This document shows, piece after piece, positions 36,002 through 43,563 of a stretch of 64,000 nt of DNA. The notes below the pieces were generated by a model. The model had not been told where the DNA came from. It did no database searches and saw only the letters and a list, made by a program, of their open reading frames with translations. The stretch lies in NCBI GenBank assembly GCA_020635435.1, contig JACJZU010000002.1, positions 372,001 to 436,000 on the forward strand. Reading direction: 5' to 3'. Made by a program: the position numbers and the translations under genes. Every line of letters starts with the position of its first letter. The stretch's first letter is position 1. This DNA comes from Flavobacteriales bacterium (lineage in GTDB: Bacteria > Bacteroidota > Bacteroidia > NS11-12g > UBA9320).

Positions 36002-38015
36002 GCTGTACAACCATAGCGTAGCCATTGAGGCCAACTTGCTGTATGAACAGCTCCGTGTAACCACATTCAACACAGTTAAGAAGTATATTCATAGTGGCAA
36101 GCTCCGCCGCCTTCGCCGCGCCTGCAAGAACACACCGGCCCTCCTGGAATTCTACTCCTTGCCGGAGGATTGGCAGAACCTGATCATGAGTGAGTATGGA
36201 GATCCGCTCCAAACAGCCAAGCAGCACGATTTTGAGAGCCGCATCCATGTGGATGTGGAAGCGGCAGAATTCTTCAGCAACTACCGTTTGCCGGATAACC
36301 GCAACTTGCCACACGATGTTCAAATTGAGTATTGTATCAACGCGCAGATCTACAATGCGATCACAGCGTTCACTACCAATCTGAAAGCGCGCCGCAGGTC
36401 ACTGGGCGGATCCTCCGGTTTCAACCTTTGGGAAATCGTGTCCGAACGTGTCAATGGGCTGAACAAAAAGCGCTACCCACACTCATTGCCAACCAACCCG
36501 CGCAGCATTCAACGCAGGTACAATGCTTACAAGAAGCAGGGATACCAGGCACTGGTCCATAAGAATTACTGTAACAATAACAGCCGTAAGGTTGACGAGA
36601 ACCTGGAACGACTGATCCTGAGTTTGTACTGCTTGCCCAACAAGCCATACTCCAAGTCAGTTGCCGATCTGTACGGCGAATTCATAGCCGCCAAACTAGA
36701 AGTGTTCGACGCCTCGACCGGTGAGTTGTTCGACCCTGCCGATTTCTACAATAATGGTGTGCCAGTAACCTTGAGCGAAAGCACCGTATGGAACTACATC
36801 AACGATCCGGCCAACCGTGCCCTGGTGGATAGCTATCGAAGCGGCAAGCTCGAGTTCAACAACACACACCGGCCACATCACCACCGCCACGCACCGATCT
36901 ACTCCATGAGTAAGATCTCACTAGACGACCGCGATCTGCCACGTAAGATGAAGGACGGATCACGTGTTAAAGCATATTACGCTTACGACGTAGCCAGTGG
37001 AGCTGTGGTAGGTGCTTCCTACAGCCATCGCAAGAATGCAGAGCTCTTCATCGGCTGCTTGCGCGATATGTTCCGCAACCTGGAGAACTGGGAGATGGGA
37101 ACACCGCTCGAAGTGGAAGTGGAACACCACCTGGTTGAAAGCTTCAAGGACGATCTATTCAAAGCAGGGACCGTGTTCCCGTTCGTACGCTGGGCCAACC
37201 CGGGCAATGCCCAGGAGAAGCGTGCCGAGCACTTCAACCGTGCGAAGAAGTACGGTTTCGAGAAGCGCTATCAGAATGGCATTGGCCGCTTCTACTCCAA
37301 ACTGGAAGCCAACCGACCGGTGATCGAGAAGATAGCCAGTGAGGACAACGACCAATGGAAGGAAGAACGCTTTCATTTTGAAGAATTGGTGGCCGACGAC
37401 CGGTTCATCATAGAGCAGTACAATAACGCGCTCCACCCTAATCAGAAGCTCTACCCGGGTATGACGCGCCTACAGGTACTCCTGGAGAACAGCAATCCAA
37501 CCATGGCAAAGCTGGACAAAGGACTACTTGCCCGATACATCGGGGAGCGTGTGTACACGAGCATCCGCCGCAACCAATACCTGCAGGTACAGTACGAGAA
37601 ATATCAGATCCCTTCACTCGATGTGATGGATAAGCTCTCGCCGAATAACAAGGAAGTAGCTGCGTACTACATACCCACCGGTGGGCAGATCGAGCAGGTG
37701 TACATATACCAGGAGGACACCTACCTGGGATGCTGCAACCGAATTGTCGAGTACAACGAATCTACCGCGGAAGCCACTCCGCAGGACCGCGAGAACTACA
37801 GCCAACAAGCAGCCACAGTAGCTCAGTTCGATAGCTTCATTAAAGAAGGCCGTAAGAAGATCTCCAAGCTGGGTGTAATGCCGCAAACTGCACCTGCAGA
37901 AATGCCTGTAGATGAAGAACTGATCCACGTGCCGCGAACGGCCGAAGAGCCGCAGGAAGAGGAACCTTACTTCACTCAGATCGACTGGTTGAAGAAAGCC
38001 AATGACGAATTATAA
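35994..38015 (+). CDS. MuA-like DDE transposase
   Basis: A 674-residue transposase that cuts the phage ends and joins them to target DNA. The frame is open from 35955, but the ATG at 35994 (MYELYNHSVAIEA) is preferred, giving an 8-base overlap with the ner-like gene. N-terminal DNA-binding helices precede an RNase H-fold core. The first acidic residue is probably in SLDDRDLP (about 310), the last in QEKRAEHFNRAKKYG (about 407). Between them, near 375, the expected Asp strand reads PLEVEVEHHL, with Glu instead. A beta-barrel-like part and a charged tail that could contact MuB follow. Confidence 0.9.
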   Translation: MYELYNHSVAIEANLLYEQLRVTTFNTVKKYIHSGKLRRLRRACKNTPALLEFYSLPEDWQNLIMSEYGDPLQTAKQHDFESRIHVDVEAAEFFSNYRLPDNRNLPHDVQIEYCINAQIYNAITAFTTNLKARRRSLGGSSGFNLWEIVSERVNGLNKKRYPHSLPTNPRSIQRRYNAYKKQGYQALVHKNYCNNNSRKVDENLERLILSLYCLPNKPYSKSVADLYGEFIAAKLEVFDASTGELFDPADFYNNGVPVTLSESTVWNYINDPANRALVDSYRSGKLEFNNTHRPHHHRHAPIYSMSKISLDDRDLPRKMKDGSRVKAYYAYDVASGAVVGASYSHRKNAELFIGCLRDMFRNLENWEMGTPLEVEVEHHLVESFKDDLFKAGTVFPFVRWANPGNAQEKRAEHFNRAKKYGFEKRYQNGIGRFYSKLEANRPVIEKIASEDNDQWKEERFHFEELVADDRFIIEQYNNALHPNQKLYPGMTRLQVLLENSNPTMAKLDKGLLARYIGERVYTSIRRNQYLQVQYEKYQIPSLDVMDKLSPNNKEVAAYYIPTGGQIEQVYIYQEDTYLGCCNRIVEYNESTAEATPQDRENYSQQAATVAQFDSFIKEGRKKISKLGVMPQTAPAEMPVDEELIHVPRTAEEPQEEEPYFTQIDWLKKANDEL

Positions 38016-38032
38016 CCAAAACTCACAGTAAT

Positions 38033-38902
38033 ATGATCTCACCAGAATTCAAACACCGCATTGTAGAAGAGGTTAGAAAGGATAGCCTCAACTACGACAG
38101 TGCCGCCAAGCAAGCAGTTGCCATCGGCATTAATTCCAGCCAATTGTCGCGCATCAAAGGCGGCGATTACGAGCAAGTGCTGAGCGAGGCCAAATGGATC
38201 CACATTGCCCGAAAGCTCAATGTAACCTTAGAGCCTGGACAGGAATGGAAGGTAGCACGCACACCGGTATTCCAGTTCATCTATGGTCAGCTGGCCAATT
38301 GCCAGCAGAACCATCACAGCGGACTGTTGTGCGATCAGGCCGATATCGGCAAAACCTTCGCAGCTCAGCAATATGCCAGAGAAACCAAGAATGCCGTGTA
38401 CATCGACTGCTCACAGGTCAAAAGCAAGCAGCGTTTTGTGCGCCGCATTGCGCAGGAATTTGGCGTTGAGTTCACCGGGCGGTATTCCGATGTTTACGAG
38501 GATCTGTGCTTCTACCTGCGGGCAGCACACAAACCATTGATCATTCTTGACGAAGCAGGTGACCTGGAGTACAGTGCATTCCTGGAATTGAAAGCGCTGT
38601 GGAACGCCACGGAGAACAATTGCGGCTGGTACATGATGGGCGCCGACGGACTCCGAGCCAAAATCGACAAGTACCGCCATTTAAAGAAGGTTGGCTACAC
38701 CGAGATCTTCTCGCGATTTGGACAACGATTCCAAAAGATCACTCCCGATGGGATCGAAGATCGCAAGCAATTCATCAAGGAGCAGACACTCATGATCGCC
38801 AAAGCTAACGGTGCAAGCAACCTGCAGAGCATATACACGAAAACCGGTGGGTCACTGCGGCGCGTGAAGATCGAGGTTCAAAAGTTAAAACCTGTGGCAT
38901 GA
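38033..38902 (+). CDS. MuB-like target-selection ATPase
   Basis: A 289-residue AAA+ ATPase, placed right after MuA as in Mu. The N-terminal 80 residues contain an HTH (AVAIGINSSQLSRIKGGDY), also a feature of MuB. Walker A is degenerate (CDQADIGKTFAAQQ), with the GKT kept. Walker B is PLIILDEAGDLEY. The sensor region has YMMGADGLRAKI. It binds target DNA with ATP and delivers it to the transposase, and gives target immunity. It overlaps the next ATPase gene by 4 bases. Confidence 0.88.
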   Translation: MISPEFKHRIVEEVRKDSLNYDSAAKQAVAIGINSSQLSRIKGGDYEQVLSEAKWIHIARKLNVTLEPGQEWKVARTPVFQFIYGQLANCQQNHHSGLLCDQADIGKTFAAQQYARETKNAVYIDCSQVKSKQRFVRRIAQEFGVEFTGRYSDVYEDLCFYLRAAHKPLIILDEAGDLEYSAFLELKALWNATENNCGWYMMGADGLRAKIDKYRHLKKVGYTEIFSRFGQRFQKITPDGIEDRKQFIKEQTLMIAKANGASNLQSIYTKTGGSLRRVKIEVQKLKPVA

Positions 38903-39516
38903 CGCATGGGCGGGCGAAGTCAGTATTAGAGATGATGAGTACCAGGTTTGATCAAATACCATTCGAAGGTCGGTGGCGCGACAGTTTCGGGCAGCCACAG
39001 GACACCGGTATATGGTTTGCCTGGGGCAATTCCGGCAATGGTAAAACTACGTTCAGCTTGTCGCTTGCCAACGAGCTGTCCAAGTTCGGGAAAGTTTACT
39101 ACAACAGCCTGGAAGAAGGCAACCGGTTGTCTTTGGCAAGGAGCCTGGAGCAAGCCGGCCTTAATGCTGAAAGTAAGGACATACTGTTCATATCTGAACC
39201 GATCGAGGATCTGATCATTCGCCTGCGCAAGCGCAGAAGTCCGAAGATCATCTTCATCGACAGCTTCCAGTACGCCGATTTCAACAGGAAGACCTATCTG
39301 GACTTCAAGTATGAATTCTACAACAAAAAGCTCATCGTGTTCATGTCTCACGCGAATGGTCGTAAGCCGGTTGGTCGTACGGCAGATTTCGCACGATACG
39401 ACGCCGATGTTAAGATCTGGGTAGAAGGATTTCGCGCACACATTACGTCTCGAAGCTTCAAGACTCAACCATTTGAAATATGGCCGGAAGGAGCGGCAAG
39501 GTATTATGGCAGTTGA
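38899..39516 (+). CDS. Second P-loop (RecA-like) ATPase of the early operon
   Basis: A 205-residue ATPase. Walker A is WGNSGNGKTTFSLSLA near residues 42-57, and Walker B is PKIIFIDSFQYAD. A short lysine/arginine-rich segment (IRLRKRRS) precedes Walker B. It resembles RecA/DnaB-like or KaiC-like single-domain ATPases found in Bacteroidota Mu-like prophages. Mu itself has no counterpart at this place. The ATG overlaps muB by 4 bases (ATGA), and the gene overlaps the next one by 11. A role in replication or in helping MuB is an inference. Confidence 0.75.
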   Translation: MTHGRAKSVLEMMSTRFDQIPFEGRWRDSFGQPQDTGIWFAWGNSGNGKTTFSLSLANELSKFGKVYYNSLEEGNRLSLARSLEQAGLNAESKDILFISEPIEDLIIRLRKRRSPKIIFIDSFQYADFNRKTYLDFKYEFYNKKLIVFMSHANGRKPVGRTADFARYDADVKIWVEGFRAHITSRSFKTQPFEIWPEGAARYYGS

Positions 39517-39892
39517 GCGAATTGATAAAGCAACCGTAAAAGAAGCCGTGTGCCGATTCTGCGGAATCACCGATGAGCAGCACAGCCAGGTAGTGTACAA
39601 CACCGGTTTAAAGTGGTTGAAATGGCGTTTCGGAGGTGTTCCGGAATACTGCCGGCGATGGGAGGACAGCTCTGTGTTTTGGCAGTGGTGGAAGCGCCAA
39701 TGGGACATGCGCGACGAATTGCTCTGCAATAAGTATGGCATCCATCAGGACACCGGTCGTGTGACCAAGGCGCACATCAGAGCCTTTAGAGAAATATACG
39801 ACGAGCTCCACGGCATCCAGGCGATGAAGATCTACCCTGCGCAGCCCACAGCTCGCAAGATCAATGAAGAATGTAAAAACAACCACAAATGA
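39506..39892 (+). CDS. Early phage protein of unknown function
   Basis: A 128-residue protein from the ATG at 39506 (MAVERIDKAT); the frame is open from 39473. It is rich in Trp and charged residues (WLKWRFGG, FWQWWKRQWDMRDE), with an N-terminal CRFCG motif that is not followed by a second Cys pair. No family is recognised. It is sandwiched by overlaps with the ATPase and the DnaA-like gene, so it belongs to the replication block. Confidence 0.65.
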   Translation: MAVERIDKATVKEAVCRFCGITDEQHSQVVYNTGLKWLKWRFGGVPEYCRRWEDSSVFWQWWKRQWDMRDELLCNKYGIHQDTGRVTKAHIRAFREIYDELHGIQAMKIYPAQPTARKINEECKNNHK

Positions 39893-40497
39893 CAAGAAAC
39901 AAGCAAAAACAGATCAGCGCACTACGAAAGGCAGAAAGAGTGATTTCGAGTGCATTTGGCCAACAAGTATCCATCAGTGAACTTGAATTGGGTGAACCAT
40001 TAATGACGCACAAAGACTGGCGATTTCAGCTCATCACAGATGTGATCAGCGAGGAGATTGGCCAAGATGTGTTGGCAAAAGATCGCGACCGGGACAAGAT
40101 TGATGGCCGCAGAATTGCGTGCGCCATCCTGGTTCGGAATTTCGGTTACACCACCATCCTTACGGCAAAGCTGCTTGGCGGCTATCATCACAGCACTGTG
40201 ATCCATCATCTGAGCAATCACGACTCTTTCATGTTGAACGAGCGCAAGTACCGGGAACTCTATGATCGGATATCCCAAGAAGTTGAACACAGACTCAAAA
40301 CCAGAACACATGACTATACAAGACAGAATCAGACGCTTAGAAGAACTGAAGATGGCAGCTTCGAGCTCCGAGGTGCGCAACATGCTTCAAGACCAGCTCA
40401 CCATCCTACGCGCACGCATGCCCGCAGCATCGGTCGCATCCTTAACGAGGACCAAGAATCATTCATTAAATCAATAACTCATGAACAAATCAATTGA
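39889..40497 (+). CDS. DnaA C-terminal-domain-like DNA-binding protein
   Basis: A 202-residue frame. Residues about 60-125 resemble the DnaA domain IV/Trp-repressor-like HTH: RIACAILVRNFGYTTILTAKLLGG followed by YHHSTVIHHL (written in two parts), the equivalent of the DnaA-box-binding motif with H-S-T-V-x-H. Such proteins bind origin-like sites. The last 60 residues look non-natural in this frame (THDYTRQNQTLRRTEDGS, ARPAHHPTRTHA) because they overlap another small gene in a different frame. The true C-terminus may be of little importance. Confidence 0.65.
   Translation: MTRNKQKQISALRKAERVISSAFGQQVSISELELGEPLMTHKDWRFQLITDVISEEIGQDVLAKDRDRDKIDGRRIACAILVRNFGYTTILTAKLLGGYHHSTVIHHLSNHDSFMLNERKYRELYDRISQEVEHRLKTRTHDYTRQNQTLRRTEDGSFELRGAQHASRPAHHPTRTHARSIGRILNEDQESFIKSITHEQIN
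40310..40477 (+). CDS. Small gene overlapping the DnaA-like gene in another frame
   Basis: A 55-residue frame starting ATG at 40310 (MTIQDRIRRLEELKMAASSS), ending 3 bases before the Gam start. Its composition is a plausible amphipathic two-helix protein (DRIRRLEELK, VRNMLQDQLTILRARM), while the overlapping tail of the DnaA-like frame looks random. Its fit between neighbours supports it as a real gene. Function unknown. Confidence 0.5.
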   Translation: MTIQDRIRRLEELKMAASSSEVRNMLQDQLTILRARMPAASVASLTRTKNHSLNQ

Positions 40498-40873
40498 GAC
40501 AAAGGCAGCTAAGCTGCAGGACATCAACCGACAAATCAAGGAGCTGCAGAAGATTGCAGATCCCTTGAAGAAGGAGCTGGTCGAATTCGGGGAGGCGAAC
40601 ATGGAAATGTTCGACGACAAGCACCGGATCAATTTCAAGTGTGGAAGCTTCCTCTCACTGAGAGTGAGCGACCGGTTGGCAGGTGAGAATGGCAAGCTTA
40701 CTGAGCAGCACATCGGCAAGATCATCGACCATTTCGGAGACGAGGTCACAAAAGTAAGCATCGACACCAAGCGCGTTGTGGAACTGGTTGATCAGGAACC
40801 GGCTGCAGCCAAAACGCTCCTGAAGCTTGGCCTGAAGATCGAGCACGTGCCAACTGTGGCATTTGTCAACTAA
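40481..40873 (+). CDS. Gam-like host-nuclease inhibitor
   Basis: A 130-residue protein. The N-terminal long helix (KAAKLQDINRQIKELQKIADPLKKEL) followed by the beta segments FKCGSFLSLRVSDRL and the C-terminal LLKLGLKIEHVPTVAFVN give the Mu Gam/Ku-like layout (segments quoted in part). In Mu, Gam binds DNA ends and protects them from exonucleases. Shorter than Mu Gam (174), so some of the N-terminus is missing or reduced. Confidence 0.65.
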   Translation: MNKSIETKAAKLQDINRQIKELQKIADPLKKELVEFGEANMEMFDDKHRINFKCGSFLSLRVSDRLAGENGKLTEQHIGKIIDHFGDEVTKVSIDTKRVVELVDQEPAAAKTLLKLGLKIEHVPTVAFVN

Positions 40874-40876
40874 AGC

Positions 40877-40920
40877 AACCCATTTTGGAACAAGCCCCGG
40901 ATCGTTTCCGGAAATGGGTT
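40877..40920 (+). ncRNA. Nested hairpin after the Gam-like gene
   Basis: Outer stem AACCCATTT (40877-40885) with AAATGGGTT (40912-40920), 9 bp perfect. Inner stem CCGGA (40897-40901), loop TCGTT, TCCGG (40907-40911). The right arms are contiguous; the left arms are separated by an 11-base bulge. It begins right at the gam stop and precedes the larger element at 40943. Confidence 0.5.
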
Positions 40921-40942
40921 CAAACCTTAATTACTGATGAGC

Positions 40943-41030
40943 GCCGGTGACCGGAGAGGTTTTAGGTAGGTACAGATGGGATAGCCTGCCAGTCAACGTA
41001 AGTAGCCCATCCCTGGTCCCGGCTTTTTTT
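40943..41030 (+). terminator. Long-stem terminator or structured phage RNA
   Basis: Left arm GCCGG-T-GACC-GG (40943-40954) pairs with CT-GGTC-CCGGC (41013-41023), leaving one bulged T and one G-T pair, and is followed by seven T (41024-41030). An inner stem GATGGG (40975-40980) / CCCATC (41006-41011) lies in the loop. The U-run directly after the stem makes it an intrinsic terminator; its 80-base folded loop suggests a small RNA or attenuator. The next ATG is 13 bases later. Confidence 0.65.
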
Positions 41031-41042
41031 ACCAGAATATAT

Positions 41043-41348
41043 ATGACCGAGAAATTGTTCAACGAAGTAATCGCCTGGCAGAAAGCCACCTTCCCTGGGA
41101 GCACTGCACTGTCCAAATTGTCGCACTTGCGAGAAGAGCTGGACGAACTGGAAGCAGATCTCAAAAGCGATTCACCCGCAAGATGGCTGGAATTTGCAGA
41201 TTGCTTTTTACTGCTGTTCGGATGTGCGGCAGCTGATGGGATGTCCTACAACGACATTCAAGAGATCATTGAGAAGAAGTTGTTGATCAATCGGTCGAGG
41301 AAATGGGGCAGCCCGGATGAACATGGAGTTGTACGTCACACATCATGA
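41043..41348 (+). CDS. MazG-like/DUF550 nucleotide pyrophosphohydrolase
   Basis: A 101-residue all-alpha protein starting at ATG 41043 (MTEKLFNEVIAWQ). The metal-binding ExxE...ExxD layout is visible: LREELDELEADL and then WLEFADCFLLLFG. This matches dATP/dGTP pyrophosphohydrolase-type (DUF550) proteins of phages, which hydrolyse NTPs or dNTPs to the monophosphates. It is the first gene after the terminator-like RNA and overlaps the HNH gene by 4 bases. Confidence 0.75.
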   Translation: MTEKLFNEVIAWQKATFPGSTALSKLSHLREELDELEADLKSDSPARWLEFADCFLLLFGCAAADGMSYNDIQEIIEKKLLINRSRKWGSPDEHGVVRHTS

Positions 41349-41965
41349 GAGGTAGGCGATATACACAATCAGAGGACACCTTCCTCAAACAGAATTATTT
41401 GAACATGACCTGTGCTCAAATTGCCGCTATTCTGGGCGTTTCAAAATCTTCTGTCAAGAACAGAGTAGCAAAACTCAAGATCCGAAAAACTTCCAACAAA
41501 GGAAGATTCAAAAAAGGTCAGGTTCCTCTGAATAAAGGCAAAAAACAATCTGAGTACATGAGTGCTGAAGCCATCGCGAGAAGTGCTCAGTCCAGATTTA
41601 AGAAGGGCTCGGTCCCGGTCAATCATTGCGAGATCGGTACCATCCGGCTCAGGACCAGTAGAAGAAAATTCAAAAGCGATGGAACACCTGAGCGGTATTT
41701 CTATATCAAGATAGGTGAACCAAATAAATGGGAGCTACTGCACAGGCTCATTTGGGAAAAAGCCTATGGTGCAATTCCCAAAGGAGTGAATATTCAATAC
41801 ATTGATGGTAACCCGGAAAACTGCGTTTTGGAGAATTTAACTGCAGTGAGTAGAACTGAGAACATAAAGCAGAATGGGATACACAATTACCCACCGGAAG
41901 TTATATCTCTGATCAGGACCCAAAAGAAGCTTGAGAAGCAAATCACAGACCACTATGAAAAATAA
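41345..41965 (+). CDS. HNH-family protein with N-terminal HTH (divergent active site)
   Basis: A 206-residue protein like homing HNH endonucleases. An N-terminal SANT/HTH (RYTQSEDTFLKQNY, CAQIAAILGVSKSSVKNRVAKL) is followed by two copies of an FKKGxVPxN motif (KGRFKKGQVPLNKG, QSRFKKGSVPVNHC), and an HNH_3-type core about 132-165 with LLHRLIWEKAYGAIP and IQYIDGNPENCVLENL. The catalytic His that usually precedes IDGN is Tyr here, so nuclease activity may be lost or changed. Such genes are often mobile within phages. Confidence 0.75.
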   Translation: MRGRRYTQSEDTFLKQNYLNMTCAQIAAILGVSKSSVKNRVAKLKIRKTSNKGRFKKGQVPLNKGKKQSEYMSAEAIARSAQSRFKKGSVPVNHCEIGTIRLRTSRRKFKSDGTPERYFYIKIGEPNKWELLHRLIWEKAYGAIPKGVNIQYIDGNPENCVLENLTAVSRTENIKQNGIHNYPPEVISLIRTQKKLEKQITDHYEK

Positions 41966-42191
41966 GATCCAAGACGTACGAAACATTCTCATCGAACAGA
42001 TGGAGAAGCTCAATGATCCAGACACAATTGTGGACATGGAGCGTGTTAAGCAAATCAATGAAATTGGTAAAACACTTGTTGAAAGTGCCAAGGCAGAGGC
42101 TTCATTTCTCAAGGCAGTTCGTATGGGATCGGCCATGTCCCGCGGGGATCACAGTGGCTTTGTTCCGACGTCAAAACAGATAGAGGAATGA
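41955..42191 (+). CDS. Small early phage protein, unknown
   Basis: A 78-residue protein from the ATG at 41955 (MKNKIQDVRNILIEQME), overlapping the HNH stop by 11 bases. It is helical and charged, with a pattern (ERVKQINEIGKTLVESAKAE, quoted in part) seen in short phage regulators. Its end overlaps the GemA-like gene by 4 bases. No function can be assigned. Confidence 0.6.
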   Translation: MKNKIQDVRNILIEQMEKLNDPDTIVDMERVKQINEIGKTLVESAKAEASFLKAVRMGSAMSRGDHSGFVPTSKQIEE

Positions 42192-42610
42192 ATATCACAA
42201 CCGAACAGATCAAGGTCATCCACGGGCGTATGCCGGACCACGTGAAGCATGATCGGGAATTGAAGCAGATGATGGTGTCCCAGTTCACCGGCAATCCTGA
42301 GATGAGCAGCACCAGGGATCTGACCTATTCCCAGGCAAACGAACTGATCAAGCATCTGGGCGGTCGCCCGATCGACATGCGCACCTGGGCAATCTTCGAT
42401 CCGGGCAATCAGCAACATAAGTACATCCTGAGCCTATGCTATCAGTTGGGCTGGATAGAGTACAATGAAAAAAGTGGCCGCAATGTCCCGGATCTGAATC
42501 GTCTGGGAGCATGGCTGAAGAAATACGGTTATCTACACAAGCGGTTGAAAGCCTATACCGCAGTGGAGTTACCCAAGCTTGTAACCCAATTTGAAATGCT
42601 TTTGAAATGA
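42188..42610 (+). CDS. GemA/Gp16-like regulatory protein
   Basis: A 140-residue protein resembling the Mu GemA (gp16) family. It begins with ITTEQIKVIHGRMP and ends with LNRLGAWLKKYGYLHKRLKAY, the two helical signatures of that family. A central LTYSQANELIKHLGG lies between. In Mu, GemA alters host gene expression and supercoiling at the early-to-middle switch. Overlaps on both sides (4 bases each) show one operon. Confidence 0.65.
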   Translation: MNITTEQIKVIHGRMPDHVKHDRELKQMMVSQFTGNPEMSSTRDLTYSQANELIKHLGGRPIDMRTWAIFDPGNQQHKYILSLCYQLGWIEYNEKSGRNVPDLNRLGAWLKKYGYLHKRLKAYTAVELPKLVTQFEMLLK

Positions 42611-43011
42611 AGAAACAATATAGAACAGGCAAGCGCACCTATGTTGAAGTGACCCTGCCGGACACCAATTATAATCTGATCGCATCGGAAGTGGAGCGCA
42701 AGCTCCTTCAGTCTTTAGCTAATGTTCGGCTTAAAGAGCCGATCAAGACCGATACCGGAAGGTATATGAATTACAGCATCTGGTGCGATGTAGTTCGCAA
42801 GCTGCACATGCCTCTTACGCACGTTCGTAAACCGATCCCAGGTTTCGTATTTTCATTCATGTTCCATGAGTGGATGACTATTGCCTGGATGCTTGAATCC
42901 ATCAATATTAAGGACGAGCAGATCCGGGAAGCTTATATTGAGATCTTAGCCAGGATCAACAGCGAAATTCTCTTCATTCCAACAGATACCCGGGAAAACT
43001 ATGGCACGTGA
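42607..43011 (+). CDS. Early/middle phage protein, unknown
   Basis: A 134-residue protein without recognisable domain. It starts MKKQYRTGKRTYVEVTLPD and has a hydrophobic middle (GFVFSFMFHEWMTIAWML) that could be a buried helix or a membrane-near segment. It sits between the GemA-like protein and a small basic protein, in the place where Mu-like phages often encode regulators such as Mor. No HTH is obvious here. Confidence 0.55.
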   Translation: MKKQYRTGKRTYVEVTLPDTNYNLIASEVERKLLQSLANVRLKEPIKTDTGRYMNYSIWCDVVRKLHMPLTHVRKPIPGFVFSFMFHEWMTIAWMLESINIKDEQIREAYIEILARINSEILFIPTDTRENYGT

Positions 43012-43246
43012 CAAGCAACTGCATGAGAAGCGCAATGAAGCCGTAAAGCAGGCGTATGAGCGCATCAAGAAGCAGCAACCGAAGTGGAGGTACCAGGAAT
43101 GGCTCAATCATGTAGCCGATCAGTTCTTCCTCGACTCCAAAACGATCTCCAAGATCATACACGGTACATACGAAAGGGAGAAGGAGAAGGAGAAGCACCA
43201 GTCCGGGCAAATTAGTATTTACGATCAGCTGGGGAGTGATGAGTGA
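43001..43246 (+). CDS. Small basic protein, possible Mor-like HTH
   Basis: An 81-residue basic protein (MARDKQLHEKRNEAVKQAYE). The middle reads WLNHVADQFFLDSKTISKIIHG, which has the spacing of a helix-turn-helix (two segments quoted). It overlaps the preceding gene by 11 bases. The position just before the late region and the HTH-like pattern make it a candidate middle regulator, but the family is not recognised. Confidence 0.5.
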   Translation: MARDKQLHEKRNEAVKQAYERIKKQQPKWRYQEWLNHVADQFFLDSKTISKIIHGTYEREKEKEKHQSGQISIYDQLGSDE

Positions 43247-43499
43247 TAGCTGGGAAGAACTCTATGACCAGATCTTTGATCATAACTCAGCCCCCTGTAT
43301 TTCTGCAGATCAAGTATTGCGCCTAAGTGGTGTAACAGTCGTGGTGGGGTTTGATTGTTATATTGTCAAAATGCGCACGGTTCGCTCAAAGTGTCTACTG
43401 AGGACTATTGGGAATGACAGCGGCTGGGCATACACTAATCTCGAAATTAGATGTTGGTCAAGGATTCTACCGCCTAGCTTGTACCTTACGAGCTCATGA
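43239..43499 (+). CDS. Small phage protein, unknown
   Basis: An 86-residue frame (ATG 43239; GTG 43236 also possible) overlapping the previous gene by 8 bases. It has Cys residues scattered through it (CISADQVLRLSG, CYIVKM, CLLRTIG) and no recognised motif. The stop lies inside the start of a large inverted repeat. Codon use is less like the earlier genes, so it may belong to the following cargo block or be only partly functional. Confidence 0.4.
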   Translation: MSDSWEELYDQIFDHNSAPCISADQVLRLSGVTVVVGFDCYIVKMRTVRSKCLLRTIGNDSGWAYTNLEIRCWSRILPPSLYLTSS

Positions 43500-43556
43500 T
43501 TGCTGTGTAAATTTTCAAGTCGACCATTGGATTACACAAACAGCAATTTAATTTCG
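43499..43556 (+). promoter_or_regulatory. Promoter overlapped by a long inverted repeat
   Basis: ATTGCTGTGTAA (43499-43510) and TTACACAAACAGCAAT (43532-43547) are inverted arms with a 4-base extra in the right arm. A host-type promoter, TTG (43527-43529), 19-base spacer, TAATTTCG (43549-43556), is overlaid on it. The next start codon is at 43564, so the transcript would have almost no leader. The dyad can be an operator or a terminator of the early operon. Confidence 0.55.
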
Positions 43557-43563
43557 TTCTATC

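Noticed and set aside
38926..39741. 271-residue minus-strand open frame opposite the second ATPase
   Set aside because: Shadow of the plus-strand ATPase with Walker motifs; composition is non-natural and it has no fitting neighbours.
40943..41023. tRNA gene
   Set aside because: The size and outer stem are suggestive, but no T-loop GGTTCGAATCC-like segment, anticodon arm or 7-bp acceptor is present; the stem is followed by a T-run.
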